From: Bacteroidota bacterium | GTDB taxonomy: Bacteria > Bacteroidota > Ignavibacteria > UBA10030 | DNA: 64,000 bases | Assembly (NCBI GenBank): GCA_025454835.1 | Contig: JALONQ010000004.1 | Span: 47,144 to 111,143, forward strand | Direction: 5' to 3' | Part shown: positions 9,796 through 19,307 of the stretch, one piece after another | How positions within the stretch are numbered: the first letter of the stretch is position 1 | Layout: the number at the start of each line of letters is the position of its first letter | Translations under genes and position numbers: made by a program | Notes under the pieces: generated by a model | Seen by the model: the letters and a program-made list of their open reading frames with translations, nothing else | What the model was told of the DNA's origin: nothing | Databases searched by the model: none

Positions 9796-11127
9796 TCAGG
9801 ACGTGGGGGCCTTGCGCAGGAACGCGGCAAAGAATCCGTCGGTACCATGCCGTTGGGGAAGGAGCTTGACAAAATCCCCAGACAGTCCATCTTCGATCCC
9901 CAGTTCTTCCAACCGCTTGCGGGGCGGCTCGGGCGAGAACGAGGGCATCGCGGCCAGAAAGCGGCCGACGACCGACTCGTTTTCGGCAGCCAGCATGGTG
10001 CACGTCGCATAGACGAGCACGCCGCCCGGCTTGACCAACGGTGACGCTTGTGCAAGGATGTCCTGCTGCTTCGTGCTGAGCTCCTCGACGGTCCGTTCGG
10101 TCACGGTCCACTTCATTCCCGGATTCCTCCGGATCGTTCCGAGGCCGCTGCAGGGAGCGTCGACGAAGACGACGTCGAATCTGGCCGGATGCTGTGCCAA
10201 CAGGTCGGAGGTATGTTCGGCCTGTTGTACTCGGATATTGAACGCGCCGGCACGCCGGGCACGTCGGCGGAGTTCTTCCAGACGGTACGCATGGACGTCG
10301 GAGGCGACGATCTCGCCGCGGTTCTTCATGAGCGCGGCGAACGCCAGCGTCTTTCCTCCCGCCCCGGCGCACGCGTCGAGCACTTTCGACGTCGGCTTTG
10401 GATCGACGAGAAGCGGCAAGAGCTGGCTGCCCTCGTCTTGGACCTCGATCCAGCCTTCTTTGAAGGCATTGAGCCCGAACAGATTCACGCGCTTGCTCAA
10501 GTGGAGCGCCGCCGGCGCGTACCGGCCCGGCGTTGTCGGCAGACCTTCCGTCTCCAGTCGATTCCGGGCTTCTTCGACCGTACCCTTCAGGAGGTTCGCG
10601 CGGACTGTCAGCGTCGGCGGGTCGTTCAGCGCAGCCATGATCTGTTCCGCCTCGCCAGCTCCATATTCTGCCTGCAAGCGTTTCACCATCCACGCAGGGA
10701 ACGAATAGCGCTGCGCCGGCTCCATGGTGGTCACATCCGGCGGTTCCGACTGCAACTGATCCATGACCTTGGCGATACCATCTGCCTCGGCCGACGCCTC
10801 GCCGTCAGACAGGAGCTCCGCCAGATCCTCACGTTCGATGTCTCCGCGGCCTTCGATCGTCAATAAGTACGTTAGCGCTTGAAGCAGTGCCCGGCCCTCG
10901 GCTGTCGCAGAAGAGGGGGCGACCCCGATGCGCCTCAGCGATTCGTCGCACCGTTCCTGATGGCGCAGCGTCCCGTAGGCTGTTTCAGCGATGAACCGTC
11001 GGTCCCGCGACCCAAGGTACTTTCGGGACCGGAAGAACTGACCGATGACCGCATCCGCCGGAAGAGGCGATCTCCGGAGGGCAACGAGGATTTCGACGGT
11101 GTGACCGAGGAGCGAGGCGTATTTCAT
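9796..11127 (-). CDS. rsmB: 16S rRNA (cytosine-C5) methyltransferase RsmB/NOP family
   Basis: This 443-residue SAM-dependent methyltransferase has an N-terminal NusB-like helical domain (residues 1 to about 140) and a C-terminal Rossmann domain. The SAM motif VLDACAGAGGKTLAFA, the motif FVDAPCSGLGTIRRNP with the release cysteine, and YATCTM with the catalytic cysteine are all present. It modifies the small-subunit rRNA during ribosome assembly; by homology this is m5C967, but RsmF-type or other NOP specificity cannot be excluded. The ATG at 11127 is the natural start of the NusB-like domain. Confidence 0.92.
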   Translation of the reverse strand: MKYASLLGHTVEILVALRRSPLPADAVIGQFFRSRKYLGSRDRRFIAETAYGTLRHQERCDESLRRIGVAPSSATAEGRALLQALTYLLTIEGRGDIEREDLAELLSDGEASAEADGIAKVMDQLQSEPPDVTTMEPAQRYSFPAWMVKRLQAEYGAGEAEQIMAALNDPPTLTVRANLLKGTVEEARNRLETEGLPTTPGRYAPAALHLSKRVNLFGLNAFKEGWIEVQDEGSQLLPLLVDPKPTSKVLDACAGAGGKTLAFAALMKNRGEIVASDVHAYRLEELRRRARRAGAFNIRVQQAEHTSDLLAQHPARFDVVFVDAPCSGLGTIRRNPGMKWTVTERTVEELSTKQQDILAQASPLVKPGGVLVYATCTMLAAENESVVGRFLAAMPSFSPEPPRKRLEELGIEDGLSGDFVKLLPQRHGTDGFFAAFLRKAPTS

Positions 11128-11137
11128 GACAGTTGGC

Positions 11138-11244
11138 GAACCACCATGGGAAAACCAGGGACACGAGGCACGGAAGCGTTGGAGCCGCTTTTCGCGGGCC
11201 GATCGTGCGGATGTCGCTCTTGAGCGTGTCCTTGGTGGCTTCTT
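11138..11244. repeat. Degenerate inverted repeat, possible member of the 9-nt family
   Basis: The left arm AACCACCATGG...GGGACACGAGG (from 11138) pairs with CGTGTCCTTGGTGGCTT (to about 11244) upstream of rsmB. It is more degenerate than the other copies. Confidence 0.45.
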
Positions 11245-11259
11245 TTCATCGTCCCGGGC

Positions 11260-12105
11260 CTAGATCAGGACGTAGCTGAACCCGAATGCGATCGTTTGCT
11301 TCACTTGTGTGCGAGGCGAGATGACCCGGTCGTTGATGAGCTGCACGTTCAGATTGACGGTCAGGTATTTACTGACCTTGGCAGAAAGCGTGTTATCGTT
11401 CCGAACGATCACGACATCCAGCTGATGAAAGGCCGAGAAGAGCTCGAGCTTTGACGTGAGGAGGACGTTCTCTTCGATCTTCCAATCGATGCTGGTCACA
11501 GATTCGAGACCCCCCTCGACCCGGATCTTCTCGATCTCCGCCGTGGTCGGGTCATCGGCATATTGGGCATACCTTGAGGTGACGACCTCACGCAGCGCCG
11601 CCCCCAGGCGCGTCTTGACCTCGGGGATCGGTTGGTAGCCAACGCCGGCGGACTGCGTGAAATATGCCGGGTCGAAGATGTCCGAGACGACCGAGTCGCC
11701 GATGGCGCGGTAGAGATAGCCTTTGGAGAATTGACTCTTCAGATTCACGGCAAAGTACGGATCGATGTGAACGCCGGTCTTGTAGGTCAACATCGATTCG
11801 ATATCGATCTTATCGTCCGTCTTGCGCACGCCTTGCGTCCCGATCTCAGCTTGGCCGTAGGCAAGTTTGTACGTATTCCCCCAGGTCCATGTCGTCCGGT
11901 CGAGCAGATGCTTGCCGTCGAACGTCGACGCCCACGAAAAGGCGTTCTCGCCTCCCTGAGCCCAGTCCTTGAACGACACCTGCGTTGCGGTCAATCCGGC
12001 AACGAGACTGTGCTTCCAGGGACTCACGGAATCGGCCGGAGCCTGAGCCCGGGCAGGCTGAAAGACAAGGAGTAGCAGCAGACCAAGAACGGGAATGATG
12101 CGCAT
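11260..12105 (-). CDS. DUF3078 family secreted/outer-membrane protein
   Basis: The product is 281 residues with a signal peptide (MRIIPVLGLLLLLVFQPARAQA). The mature part has the DUF3078 pattern SFKDWAQGGENAFSWASTFDGKHLLDRTTWTWGNTYKLAYG, beta-strand-rich throughout and ending in alternating hydrophobics (TIAFGFSYVLI), consistent with an outer-membrane barrel. The ATG at 12105 is preceded by AAGGAG at good spacing. DUF3078 is characteristic of Bacteroidota, and this gene is one of the main taxonomic hints. Function is unknown. Confidence 0.85.
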   Translation of the reverse strand: MRIIPVLGLLLLLVFQPARAQAPADSVSPWKHSLVAGLTATQVSFKDWAQGGENAFSWASTFDGKHLLDRTTWTWGNTYKLAYGQAEIGTQGVRKTDDKIDIESMLTYKTGVHIDPYFAVNLKSQFSKGYLYRAIGDSVVSDIFDPAYFTQSAGVGYQPIPEVKTRLGAALREVVTSRYAQYADDPTTAEIEKIRVEGGLESVTSIDWKIEENVLLTSKLELFSAFHQLDVVIVRNDNTLSAKVSKYLTVNLNVQLINDRVISPRTQVKQTIAFGFSYVLI

Positions 12106-12155
12106 GGTGACTCCTTCAGTTCGAGTGAGAATGGACCCGCTCCTTATCGCCGATG

Positions 12156-12611
12156 TCAAGAAACGGCGCTCGTGCAATGCCCGCAACGCTTGGCTTCGAG
12201 CGGGATCTCCATCAGACATTCGGGGCACTTCTTCGTTGTCGGCGCCGCAGGCGGCGGGAGCGGGTCGGCCTGTTTCATCCGGTTCATGGCCTTGACGACG
12301 AGGAAGATGGCAAAAGCGACGATCGTGAAGTCGATGAGCGTGTTGATGAACGCGCCATACCTCACTTCAATGGCCTTCTGCGTCAGGGGATTTGCGCCAA
12401 GACTCAGCACCAGGTCGCTGAAATCAGCACCGCCGACGAGCGCGCCGATCGGGGGCATGAGAACATCGCTCACCATCGAGGTCACGATCTTTCCGAAGGC
12501 TCCGCCGATCACGATACCGACCGCCAAGTCAACGACGTTGCCGCGCATCGCAAATGCCCTGAATTCCTTGATGAAACTGATGCCCTTGGCTCCCTGGCCT
12601 TTGATATCCAT
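12156..12611 (-). CDS. mscL: Large-conductance mechanosensitive channel with C-terminal zinc ribbon
   Basis: MscL (151 residues) is the homopentameric inner-membrane emergency valve that opens under hypo-osmotic shock. The first helix [37 protein letters not shown] is almost canonical, and TM2 is [20 protein letters not shown]. Instead of the usual short charged tail, the C-terminus carries [18 protein letters not shown], a two-CxxC zinc-ribbon-like module found in a subset of MscL proteins. The gene sits 50 bases upstream of the DUF3078 gene on the same strand. Confidence 0.96.
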   Translation of the reverse strand: MDIKGQGAKGISFIKEFRAFAMRGNVVDLAVGIVIGGAFGKIVTSMVSDVLMPPIGALVGGADFSDLVLSLGANPLTQKAIEVRYGAFINTLIDFTIVAFAIFLVVKAMNRMKQADPLPPPAAPTTKKCPECLMEIPLEAKRCGHCTSAVS

Positions 12612-12790
12612 GGATTCCTCCGGTGGGGATGAGCTGGAAGGTTGCGGTGACGACGAGAGCCGTTCTTGAGAGGCCCTTCGGGAACTAGCCGGTGAAAGGT
12701 AAGCAACTAATCCGTCTTTGGCATGGGCAAAAGGAGGCGACGACGCAGGGGTTCACCCGACGGCGTTCGATCGTCACATCTAAATGCGCG

Positions 12791-15421
12791 TCAGACCGTG
12801 TCGGCCTTCACGACCGGGACGAATTCGATGAAGCCTTGGCGGTCGAGCTGGACATCCACGCTGTCCCCCTCCGACAACTTGCCGGCGAGCAGTTGCTCGG
12901 CCAGGCCATTGACGACATAGCGCTGAATGACGCGCTTGAGCGGCCGGGCCCCGAACGCGGGGTCGAATCCGCGACGGGCCAGCCATTCCTCCACCTCATC
13001 GCTGATCCGCAACGTGATCGAGCGATGCTCCAGCGTGCGACGGACGACGGCCAACTGAAGACGCACGATCTGTCTCAACTCGGCCGCCGTGAGCGGATTG
13101 AACATGATCACCTCGTCGATCCTGTTGAGGAATTCAGGCCGAAGGGTCTGTCGCAGCAGGTCGAAGAGCTTCAGCCGCAGGTTGCCGAGTACGTCGTCGC
13201 GGTTCAGCTCCGTCATCTGAACGATCTTCTCCTGGATCAGGTGCGAGCCCAGGTTCGACGTCATGATGACGATGGTGTTCCTGAAGTTCACAGTCCGGCC
13301 TTTGTTGTCGGTCAGTCGCCCCTCATCGAGCAGCTGAAGAAGGACGTTGAACACCTCCGGATGCGCCTTTTCGATCTCGTCCAGCAAGACCACCGAGTAG
13401 GGCTTCCGACGGACCGCTTCGGTGAGTTGACCTCCTTCGTCGTAGCCGACGTAACCCGGCGGAGCGCCGATGAGACGCGAGACGGAGAACTTCTCCATAT
13501 ACTCGCTCATGTCGATCCGCACCAGGGCCGATTCGTCGTTGAACAGGAACTCGGCAAGGGCGCGCGCCAGCTCTGTTTTGCCGACGCCGGTGCTCCCGAG
13601 AAAGATGAACGATCCAATGGGGCGCTTCTCGTCCTGCAGACCGGCCCGTGACCGGCGAATGGCCTCGGCCACCGCCCTGACGGCGTCAGTCTGGTCGATG
13701 ATCCGTTCGTGCAGTCGGTCCTCCAGATGGAGAAGCTTCGTGCGCTCGCTCTCGAGCATTCGCTGTACGGGAATGCCGGTCCACTTCGCGACGATCTCGG
13801 CAATGTCCTCGGGGTCCACCTCTTCCTTCAGCATCTTCTGGTCCTTCTGGACCTCCAGGAGCCGCTGAGACGCCCCTTCCAGCTTCTTTGACAGCTCGTT
13901 AATCGTGCCATATCGAAGCTCGGCGACCCGGCCCAGATCGCTTCTTCGCTCTGCCTGATCGGCTTCGTTCCGCGCCTTTTCGATCTCCTCCTTCATTCCC
14001 CGGATGGATCGAATGAGGTCCTTTTCCAAGGACCAATGGGCCTTCAGCGTTGTTCGCTCGGTGTTGAGGTCAGCCAACTCCCGCTCGATGGCGTCGAGCC
14101 GGTCCTGTGATGCGTCATCCTTCTCGCGACGGACCGCTTCGCGCTCGATCTCCAACTGCTTGACCTTGCGCTCAACCGAGTCGAGCTCCTCGGGAAGCGA
14201 ATCGATCTCGATACGAAGCTTTGACGCCGCCTCATCGACGAGGTCGATGGCTTTGTCAGGCAAGAAGCGGTCTGAGATATAGCGATGGCTGAGTTGCGCG
14301 GCGGCCACGATCGCGCCGTCCGTGATCCGAACGCCATGGTGGACCTCGTACCGCTCCTTCAGACCGCGCAGGATCGACACGGTGTCCTCGACGGAGGGCT
14401 CATCCACCAGCACCGGCTGGAAGCGCCGCTCGAGGGCTGGGTCCTTCTCGATATGCTGCCGGTATTCGTCGATCGTCGTTGCTCCGATGGCCCGCAGGTC
14501 GCCCCGCGCCAGCGCCGGTTTGAGCATGTTGGCGGCGTCGACCGCTCCTTGTGCCGCACCGGCTCCGACGAGCGTATGGAGCTCATCGATGAAGAGGATG
14601 ATCTCTCCGCTCGAATCGGTCACTTCCTTCAGCACCGCCTTGAGGCGTTCCTCGAACTGGCCTCGGAATGACGTGCCGGCCACCAGCGCCCCCATATCCA
14701 AAGCCAGAATGCGCTTCGTTCGCAGTCCTTCCGGAACATCGCCCGAGACGATCCGGTGCGCGAGGCCTTCGGCGATGGCGGTTTTGCCGACGCCGGGCTC
14801 GCCGATCAGGACGGGATTGTTCTTCGTCCTGCGCGAAAGCACTTGCAGGACGCGGCGGATCTCATCCTCACGGCCGATGACAGGATCCAGCTTGCCCTTG
14901 CGGGCCAGTTCGTTCAGGTCGCGGCTGAACCGCTCCAGGGCCTGAAATTTCTCCTCCGGCGTCTGGTCGGTGACGCGCTGCGATCCACGCATGCTCTTGA
15001 GAGCCTTCAGCACAAGGTCGGTCGTCAGCCCCTGGTCGCGCAGCAAGCGACTGATCTCGGCGTCCGCTTCCACCAGCCCAAGCAGGAGATGTTCCGTACT
15101 GATGTACTCATCCTTCAGTAGCTCCGCCCCCGAATGGGCTTTCTCAAATGTCCGGAGGATCGCAGGAGAGGCGTGCACTCCTGAACGTGAGGCTCCTTGG
15201 ACCTTGGGAAGCTTCTCGAGCGCTTCATGCACCTTGAGCTTCAGGAACGAAGCGTTCGCGCCGGCCTTTTGGAGGAGCGCGGGTACCAATCCTCCCGCGT
15301 CCTGAATGAGGGCGGCGAGGAGGTGTTCCGGCTCCAGCGTCTGATGGCTGTATGAGGTCGCGATCTCTTCCGCTTGCTGGACCGCTTCTTGCGACTTGAT
15401 CGTGAATTTGTTGAAGTTCAT
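12791..15421 (-). CDS. clpB: ATP-dependent disaggregase ClpB
   Basis: ClpB (876 residues) is a hexameric AAA+ chaperone that extracts proteins from aggregates with DnaK. It has the N-terminal Clp-N repeats ([15 protein letters not shown]...[10 protein letters not shown]), the first AAA module ([15 protein letters not shown]), and the long middle coiled coil (around residues 400-520, Lys/Glu/Arg-rich) that distinguishes ClpB from ClpA/C. The second AAA module has [16 protein letters not shown] and [31 protein letters not shown]. The ATG at 15421 gives the canonical MNFNKFT start. It lies 157 bases downstream of dnaK on the same strand. Confidence 0.98.
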   Translation of the reverse strand: MNFNKFTIKSQEAVQQAEEIATSYSHQTLEPEHLLAALIQDAGGLVPALLQKAGANASFLKLKVHEALEKLPKVQGASRSGVHASPAILRTFEKAHSGAELLKDEYISTEHLLLGLVEADAEISRLLRDQGLTTDLVLKALKSMRGSQRVTDQTPEEKFQALERFSRDLNELARKGKLDPVIGREDEIRRVLQVLSRRTKNNPVLIGEPGVGKTAIAEGLAHRIVSGDVPEGLRTKRILALDMGALVAGTSFRGQFEERLKAVLKEVTDSSGEIILFIDELHTLVGAGAAQGAVDAANMLKPALARGDLRAIGATTIDEYRQHIEKDPALERRFQPVLVDEPSVEDTVSILRGLKERYEVHHGVRITDGAIVAAAQLSHRYISDRFLPDKAIDLVDEAASKLRIEIDSLPEELDSVERKVKQLEIEREAVRREKDDASQDRLDAIERELADLNTERTTLKAHWSLEKDLIRSIRGMKEEIEKARNEADQAERRSDLGRVAELRYGTINELSKKLEGASQRLLEVQKDQKMLKEEVDPEDIAEIVAKWTGIPVQRMLESERTKLLHLEDRLHERIIDQTDAVRAVAEAIRRSRAGLQDEKRPIGSFIFLGSTGVGKTELARALAEFLFNDESALVRIDMSEYMEKFSVSRLIGAPPGYVGYDEGGQLTEAVRRKPYSVVLLDEIEKAHPEVFNVLLQLLDEGRLTDNKGRTVNFRNTIVIMTSNLGSHLIQEKIVQMTELNRDDVLGNLRLKLFDLLRQTLRPEFLNRIDEVIMFNPLTAAELRQIVRLQLAVVRRTLEHRSITLRISDEVEEWLARRGFDPAFGARPLKRVIQRYVVNGLAEQLLAGKLSEGDSVDVQLDRQGFIEFVPVVKADTV

Positions 15422-15442
15422 GTCATGCTTTCTGAAACGACG

Positions 15443-15465
15443 ACGGCGAGGTGTTCCCTCGCCGT
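15443..15465 (-). promoter_or_regulatory. Stem-loop in the clpB leader
   Basis: A perfect 9-bp stem (ACGGCGAGG at 15443-15451 with CCTCGCCGT at 15457-15465) and a 5-nt loop lie 22 bases upstream of the clpB ATG, in the dnaK-clpB spacer. There is no U-tract, so an attenuating, processing or thermosensing role is as likely as termination. Confidence 0.45.
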
Positions 15466-15578
15466 GTGTGATCAACCCACCCCTCCCTCCCATCGAGCCT
15501 CAATTTGTAGACGGGTGGACGATCGCGGCCTGATGGGAAGTTGGTTATCGCTGCGCGATGGTCGTGATGGGCCTCCGG

Positions 15579-17519
15579 CTATTTGTCGTCGACGACCTCG
15601 AAGTCGGCGTTCTCAACCTTTTTGCCCCCGTCTCCGCTCTGGCCGCCCTGCGGGCCACCCGGGGGTCCCTGCTGTGGACCGGCCTCCGGAGGCGGTTGTT
15701 GTGCACGTGCCGACTCATAGAGCTTGGACGACGCTTCGTTCCACACGGCATTCAGCGCCTCGGTCTTCGCCTTGATCTCTGCCATGGAGCCGGACTTCAC
15801 GGCCGCCTCAACGTCGCTCGCGGCGCTCTCCAGCCGGCTCTTTGCGTCAGCCGGCAGCTTGTCTCCGAGGTCCGTCATCTGCTTGCGGGTCTGGAAAACG
15901 AGCGAGTCGGCCTGATTCTTCGTTTCGACCTCCTCCTTTCGCTTCTTGTCCTCGCTCGCATGAGACTGAGCGTCGACCTTCATCTTCTCCACCTCCTCCT
16001 TGCTCAGGCCGCTCGACGACGTGATACGGATGCTCTGTTCCTTGTTCGTCGCCTTGTCTTTGGCGGAAACGTGCAGGATCCCGTTGGCATCGATGTCGAA
16101 CGTGACCTCGATCTGAGGCACGCCGCGTGGCGCAGGCGGAATGCCGTCCAAATGGAACCTGCCGAGCGTCCGATTATCGCTCGCCATAGGCCGTTCCCCC
16201 TGGAGAATATGGATCTCCACGGAGGGCTGGCTATCCGACGCCGTCGAGAACACCTCGCTCTTCTTGGTCGGGATCGTCGTATTGGCCTGGATCATGTGCG
16301 TCATCACTCCGCCGAGCGTCTCAATGCCGAGCGTCAATGGAGTGACGTCGAGCAGGAGCACATCGGTCACGTCGCCGGCCAGCACACCGCCCTGAATGGC
16401 GGCTCCGATGGCCACGACCTCATCCGGATTGACGCCTTTGTGGCCCTCTTTGCCGAAAACGTCCTTCACAAGCTGCTGGATGCGTGGAATGCGCGTCATG
16501 CCGCCGACGAGAATGACCTCGTCGATCTGCGACGGCGAGAGTCCGGCGTCATCGAGCGCTTTTTTCGTCGGTCCGACGCAGCGTTGCACCAGATCGTCGA
16601 CGAGCTGTTCGAACTTCGCCCGCGAGAGCGAAAGGTTCAGGTGTTTCGGACCGTCGGCTGTGGCCGTAATGAACGGGAGGTTGATCTCCGTTTGCTGCAA
16701 CTGCGAGAGCTCCATCTTGGCTTTCTCAGCCGCCTCGCGCAATCGTTGCAAGGCCATGGGATCCTTGCGAAGGTCGATCCCTTCGGTCTTCTTGAATTCG
16801 TCCGCGATCCATTCGAGGATGCGCATGTCGAAGTTGTCACCGCCGAGGTGCGTGTCGCCGTTCGTCGACTTGACCTCGAACACGCCGTCGCCGAGGTCGA
16901 GGATCGAGATATCGAACGTGCCGCCGCCCAGGTCGAACACGGCGACCTTGCTGTTCTTGTGCTTCTTGTCGAGGCCGTACGCCAGAGCAGCGGCCGTTGG
17001 CTCGTTGACAATGCGGCGAACGGTCAGGCCGGCGATCTCTCCGGCCTCTTTCGTGGCTTGGCGCTGCGCGTCGTTGAAATACGCGGGGACGGTTATGACC
17101 GCCTCGGTGACCGGGCCGCCGAGGTAATCCTCAGCCGTCTGCTTCATCTTCTGCAGCACCATGGCCGAGATCTCCGGCGGCGAATAGACTCGGTCGCTTA
17201 CCTGCACCCGGGCCGTATTGTTCTCTCCCTTCACGACCTTGTACGGAACGAGCTTCATCTCTTCGTTCACTTCGTCATGGAACCGGCCCATGAACCGCTT
17301 GATGGAGTAGACCGTGTTCTGGGGGTTCGTGACCGCTTGCCGCTTGGCGGCCGCTCCGACCAGACGCTCGCCCGATTTCGCAAAACCGACGACCGATGGG
17401 GTGGTCCGAGCCCCTTCGGCATTGGCGATCACGACCGGGTCGTTGCCCTCCATGACGGCGACGACAGAATTCGTCGTTCCGAGGTCGATGCCGATGATCT
17501 TTCCGGATTTTCCTGCCAT
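15579..17519 (-). CDS. dnaK: Chaperone DnaK (Hsp70)
   Basis: DnaK (646 residues) is the ATP-driven Hsp70 chaperone. Landmarks are [18 protein letters not shown] at the N-terminus, [21 protein letters not shown], the nucleotide-binding [15 protein letters not shown], the linker and substrate domain [16 protein letters not shown], and a Gly/Gln/Pro-rich C-terminus ending FEVVDDK. I use the ATG at 17519 because the conserved [14 protein letters not shown] starts there, preceded by GAGAGG. No dnaJ or grpE is adjacent, unlike the common grpE-dnaK-dnaJ arrangement; here it lies between small Hsps and clpB. Confidence 0.98.
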   Translation of the reverse strand: MAGKSGKIIGIDLGTTNSVVAVMEGNDPVVIANAEGARTTPSVVGFAKSGERLVGAAAKRQAVTNPQNTVYSIKRFMGRFHDEVNEEMKLVPYKVVKGENNTARVQVSDRVYSPPEISAMVLQKMKQTAEDYLGGPVTEAVITVPAYFNDAQRQATKEAGEIAGLTVRRIVNEPTAAALAYGLDKKHKNSKVAVFDLGGGTFDISILDLGDGVFEVKSTNGDTHLGGDNFDMRILEWIADEFKKTEGIDLRKDPMALQRLREAAEKAKMELSQLQQTEINLPFITATADGPKHLNLSLSRAKFEQLVDDLVQRCVGPTKKALDDAGLSPSQIDEVILVGGMTRIPRIQQLVKDVFGKEGHKGVNPDEVVAIGAAIQGGVLAGDVTDVLLLDVTPLTLGIETLGGVMTHMIQANTTIPTKKSEVFSTASDSQPSVEIHILQGERPMASDNRTLGRFHLDGIPPAPRGVPQIEVTFDIDANGILHVSAKDKATNKEQSIRITSSSGLSKEEVEKMKVDAQSHASEDKKRKEEVETKNQADSLVFQTRKQMTDLGDKLPADAKSRLESAASDVEAAVKSGSMAEIKAKTEALNAVWNEASSKLYESARAQQPPPEAGPQQGPPGGPQGGQSGDGGKKVENADFEVVDDK

Positions 17520-17663
17520 GATGTGAACCTCTCTTGGATGTGCCGCGAACCCTTTCGGGACGCCGGCGATGCATGGGTGGCTGCTTGCAAACATGGTGCG
17601 GAGGACGGATCCGGTCCACCCACCCGTGTCCCGGCCCGCCTCCGCCGTCCGACCGATCGGACG

Positions 17664-18125
17664 TTACTTCACTTTGACCTCGATCTCCTTCGGCCGGGCT
17701 TCCTCGGCCTTCGGGAGTCTCACGGTCAGAACACCGTCAACGACCGCTGCCTCGATCTTCTCCGCCCGGACCGTCGTCGGAAGGCTGAATGTCCGCTGGA
17801 AGGGCCCGTACGAGCGCTCGATCCGTCGGAAGTCCTTCTCCTGTTCCGGCGACTGCTGCTTCTTGTCGCCGCGGATCGTCAACGCGTTGTTCTCGATGGT
17901 GATCTTCACGTCGTCCTTACGGACGCCCGGAAGTTCCATTCGGACCTCGTATTCCAATTCACGTTCGATGACATCGACGGCCGGTGTCCACATGGACAAG
18001 CCGGCAGGAGCGTCGTCGTTCCGGAAGAACGAGTCGAACAGGCGGTTCATTTCCCTCTGAATGCTGAGCATCTCAGAGGGCCACGCGGGCAGCTCGCGCG
18101 TTGGGTTCCAACGAATGAGTGACAT
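17664..18125 (-). CDS. Small heat-shock protein Hsp20 (third in cluster)
   Basis: This 153-residue protein of the IbpA/Hsp20 class has an N-terminal arm (SLIRWNPTRELPAWPSEMLSI), the alpha-crystallin domain (about residues 45-140: VDVIERELEYEVRMELPGVRKDDVKITIENNALTIRGDK) and the conserved GVLTVRLPK. ATP-independent holdases of this type keep unfolding proteins accessible to the DnaK/ClpB pair encoded downstream. AAGGGTAA precedes the ATG at 18125. The leader contains the heptamer repeat array. Confidence 0.93.
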   Translation of the reverse strand: MSLIRWNPTRELPAWPSEMLSIQREMNRLFDSFFRNDDAPAGLSMWTPAVDVIERELEYEVRMELPGVRKDDVKITIENNALTIRGDKKQQSPEQEKDFRRIERSYGPFQRTFSLPTTVRAEKIEAAVVDGVLTVRLPKAEEARPKEIEVKVK

Positions 18126-18140
18126 GGCGTTACCCTTCAA

Positions 18141-18187
18141 ACATTGTAAATTGAAAATGGTAGATTGAAAATTGAAGATTGAACAAC
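18141..18187. repeat. A/T-rich heptamer repeat array, copy 1
   Basis: About six consecutive 7-mers of the ATTGAAA type (variants ATTGTAA, ATGGTAG, ATTGAAG) lie 16 bases upstream of an hsp20 start codon. Related 7-nt-period arrays lie at 55432 and 62395, again just before start codons. Confidence 0.65.
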
Positions 18188-18231
18188 GAACGACGATGAC
18201 TGATAGATGGCGATCGGCGGACCTCTGGCGG

Positions 18232-18630
18232 TCAGCGCACGGGGATCTCCCTCGCTCGGAAGGCGTCCGCCTTCGGCACACGCACCGTCAGGACGCCGTG
18301 CAGCGCTTCTGCCGTGATGCGTTCCTCGTCAATGCCTCTCCCCAGGTTGAAACGACGTTCGTACTGATTCCACAGGATCTCGCGATGGATCGTTCGCCTC
18401 GGAGCCACGTCCGGCTCGCGGAGATCAGCCGTGATCGCCAGAACTCCTCGCTGCACGGACACGCGGATAGAGTCGCGCGATGCCCCCGGCAGGTCGATGC
18501 GAATGAAGAATGCCGTATCGGTCTCGAGGATGTCAGCCACCGGCGTGGCGACGATCGGCAGGGCCTGGGGCCGCTGCGCAGGGACCTGGGCGCCGTTGCG
18601 GTAGACGGTGATGGAATTCGAGCGTTCCAT
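18232..18630 (-). CDS. Small heat-shock protein Hsp20 (second in cluster)
   Basis: The product is 132 residues with an alpha-crystallin domain: ADILETDTAFFIRIDLPGASRDSIRVSVQRGVLAITADLR and the C-terminal GVLTVRVPKADAFRAREIPVR. The ATG at 18630 is preferred over 18639 because GAGGAG lies 10 bases upstream of it but only 1 base from the upstream ATG. It is divergent in sequence from its two neighbours, so the three are not recent duplicates. Probable heterooligomeric holdase. Confidence 0.9.
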   Translation of the reverse strand: MERSNSITVYRNGAQVPAQRPQALPIVATPVADILETDTAFFIRIDLPGASRDSIRVSVQRGVLAITADLREPDVAPRRTIHREILWNQYERRFNLGRGIDEERITAEALHGVLTVRVPKADAFRAREIPVR

Positions 18631-18644
18631 ACGTCGCATACTCC

Positions 18645-19034
18645 TCAGCGCACCTCGATCACATGAGGCTTGGCGATCTCAGCCTTGGGAAGAACGATGC
18701 GCAGAACACCGTTCTCAAGCGTAGCCGTCAGCGAGCCGACATCAACCGGATGATGGACACGAACCGTACGGCGGTAGCCGATCGCCGACTGTTCCCGCAG
18801 GAGAATGCGTCCCTTCTCTGGAAGCTCCAGCGGCTTCCTCTCACCCGAGACCGTCAGGATCCCTCGCTCGAAAGAAACCTTGACGGCCGCCTTGTCGACG
18901 CTGGGCATCTCCATGAGAACGACGGTCTCTTTCTCGCCTTCCAACACGTCTGTGTTCGGTGCGACCACGGGGCGGAGCGAGGGGGCCTGTGGAACTTCGG
19001 TGGCGAACGATGGAACTTCAAACCGGATAAGCAT
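18645..19034 (-). CDS. Small heat-shock protein Hsp20 (first in cluster)
   Basis: The product is 129 residues. The alpha-crystallin domain runs from about residue 28 (PNTDVLEGEKETVVLMEMPSVDKAAVKVSFERGILTVSGER) to GVLRIVLPKAEIAKPHVIEVR. GGAGAG sits 7 bases before the ATG at 19034. It is the first gene of the hsp20-hsp20-hsp20-dnaK-clpB series, with 14 bases to the next gene, so the promoter region upstream (19035-19307) likely controls the set. Confidence 0.92.
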   Translation of the reverse strand: MLIRFEVPSFATEVPQAPSLRPVVAPNTDVLEGEKETVVLMEMPSVDKAAVKVSFERGILTVSGERKPLELPEKGRILLREQSAIGYRRTVRVHHPVDVGSLTATLENGVLRIVLPKAEIAKPHVIEVR

Positions 19035-19076
19035 CGTGACTCTCCAATTGGTTGATGGTGATATACTCCTTATCTC

Positions 19077-19092
19077 ACCAATCCTCGTGCCA
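19077..19092 (-). promoter_or_regulatory. Sigma-54-like element upstream of the heat-shock cluster (imperfect)
   Basis: Read on the minus strand this is TGGCAC-GAGGA-TTGGT, a perfect -24 half with correct N5 spacing but a G in place of the usual C of the -12 GC. It lies about 43 bases upstream of the first hsp20 ATG. The mismatch makes it only a candidate. Confidence 0.3.
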
Positions 19093-19152
19093 TGTCCCGT
19101 CTTGGCCAATTAACGCCAAAAATTGAACACCAAGAAGGAATGGGACATTGTA

Positions 19153-19231
19153 ATGCCATAATGGCATGCCATAATGGCGTTTGTCTGACGAGATGATATG
19201 ACATTGTGATATGGATACTGCAATAATGGCA
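19153..19231. promoter_or_regulatory. Repeated palindromic operator candidates in the A/T-rich hsp20/peptidase spacer
   Basis: Two tandem copies of TGCCATAATGGC(A/G) start at 19154 and 19167 (13-bp period); each is a near-perfect palindrome. A third partial copy, CAATAATGGCA, is at 19221-19231. The flanking words GACATTGTAAT and GACATTGTGAT also repeat (19144, about 19200). The spacer is strikingly A/T-rich for this genome. No CIRCE or HAIR element was seen, so this may be a different heat-shock or divergent-gene operator (inference). Confidence 0.5.
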
Positions 19232-19307
19232 TATTCATCGGATTTGAATTCGCAGTTGAATCTTTCTATGTTCATCGTTCGTTGGGCCTAACACAAGGAG
19301 ATGACTT

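Noticed and set aside
15558..18122. 854-residue open frame on the plus strand opposite dnaK and hsp20
   Set aside because: Antisense frames to dnaK are a well-known artefact of its codon usage in GC-rich genomes. The translated product is Arg/Leu/Asp/Val-rich with no domain, and dnaK on the other strand is fully canonical.
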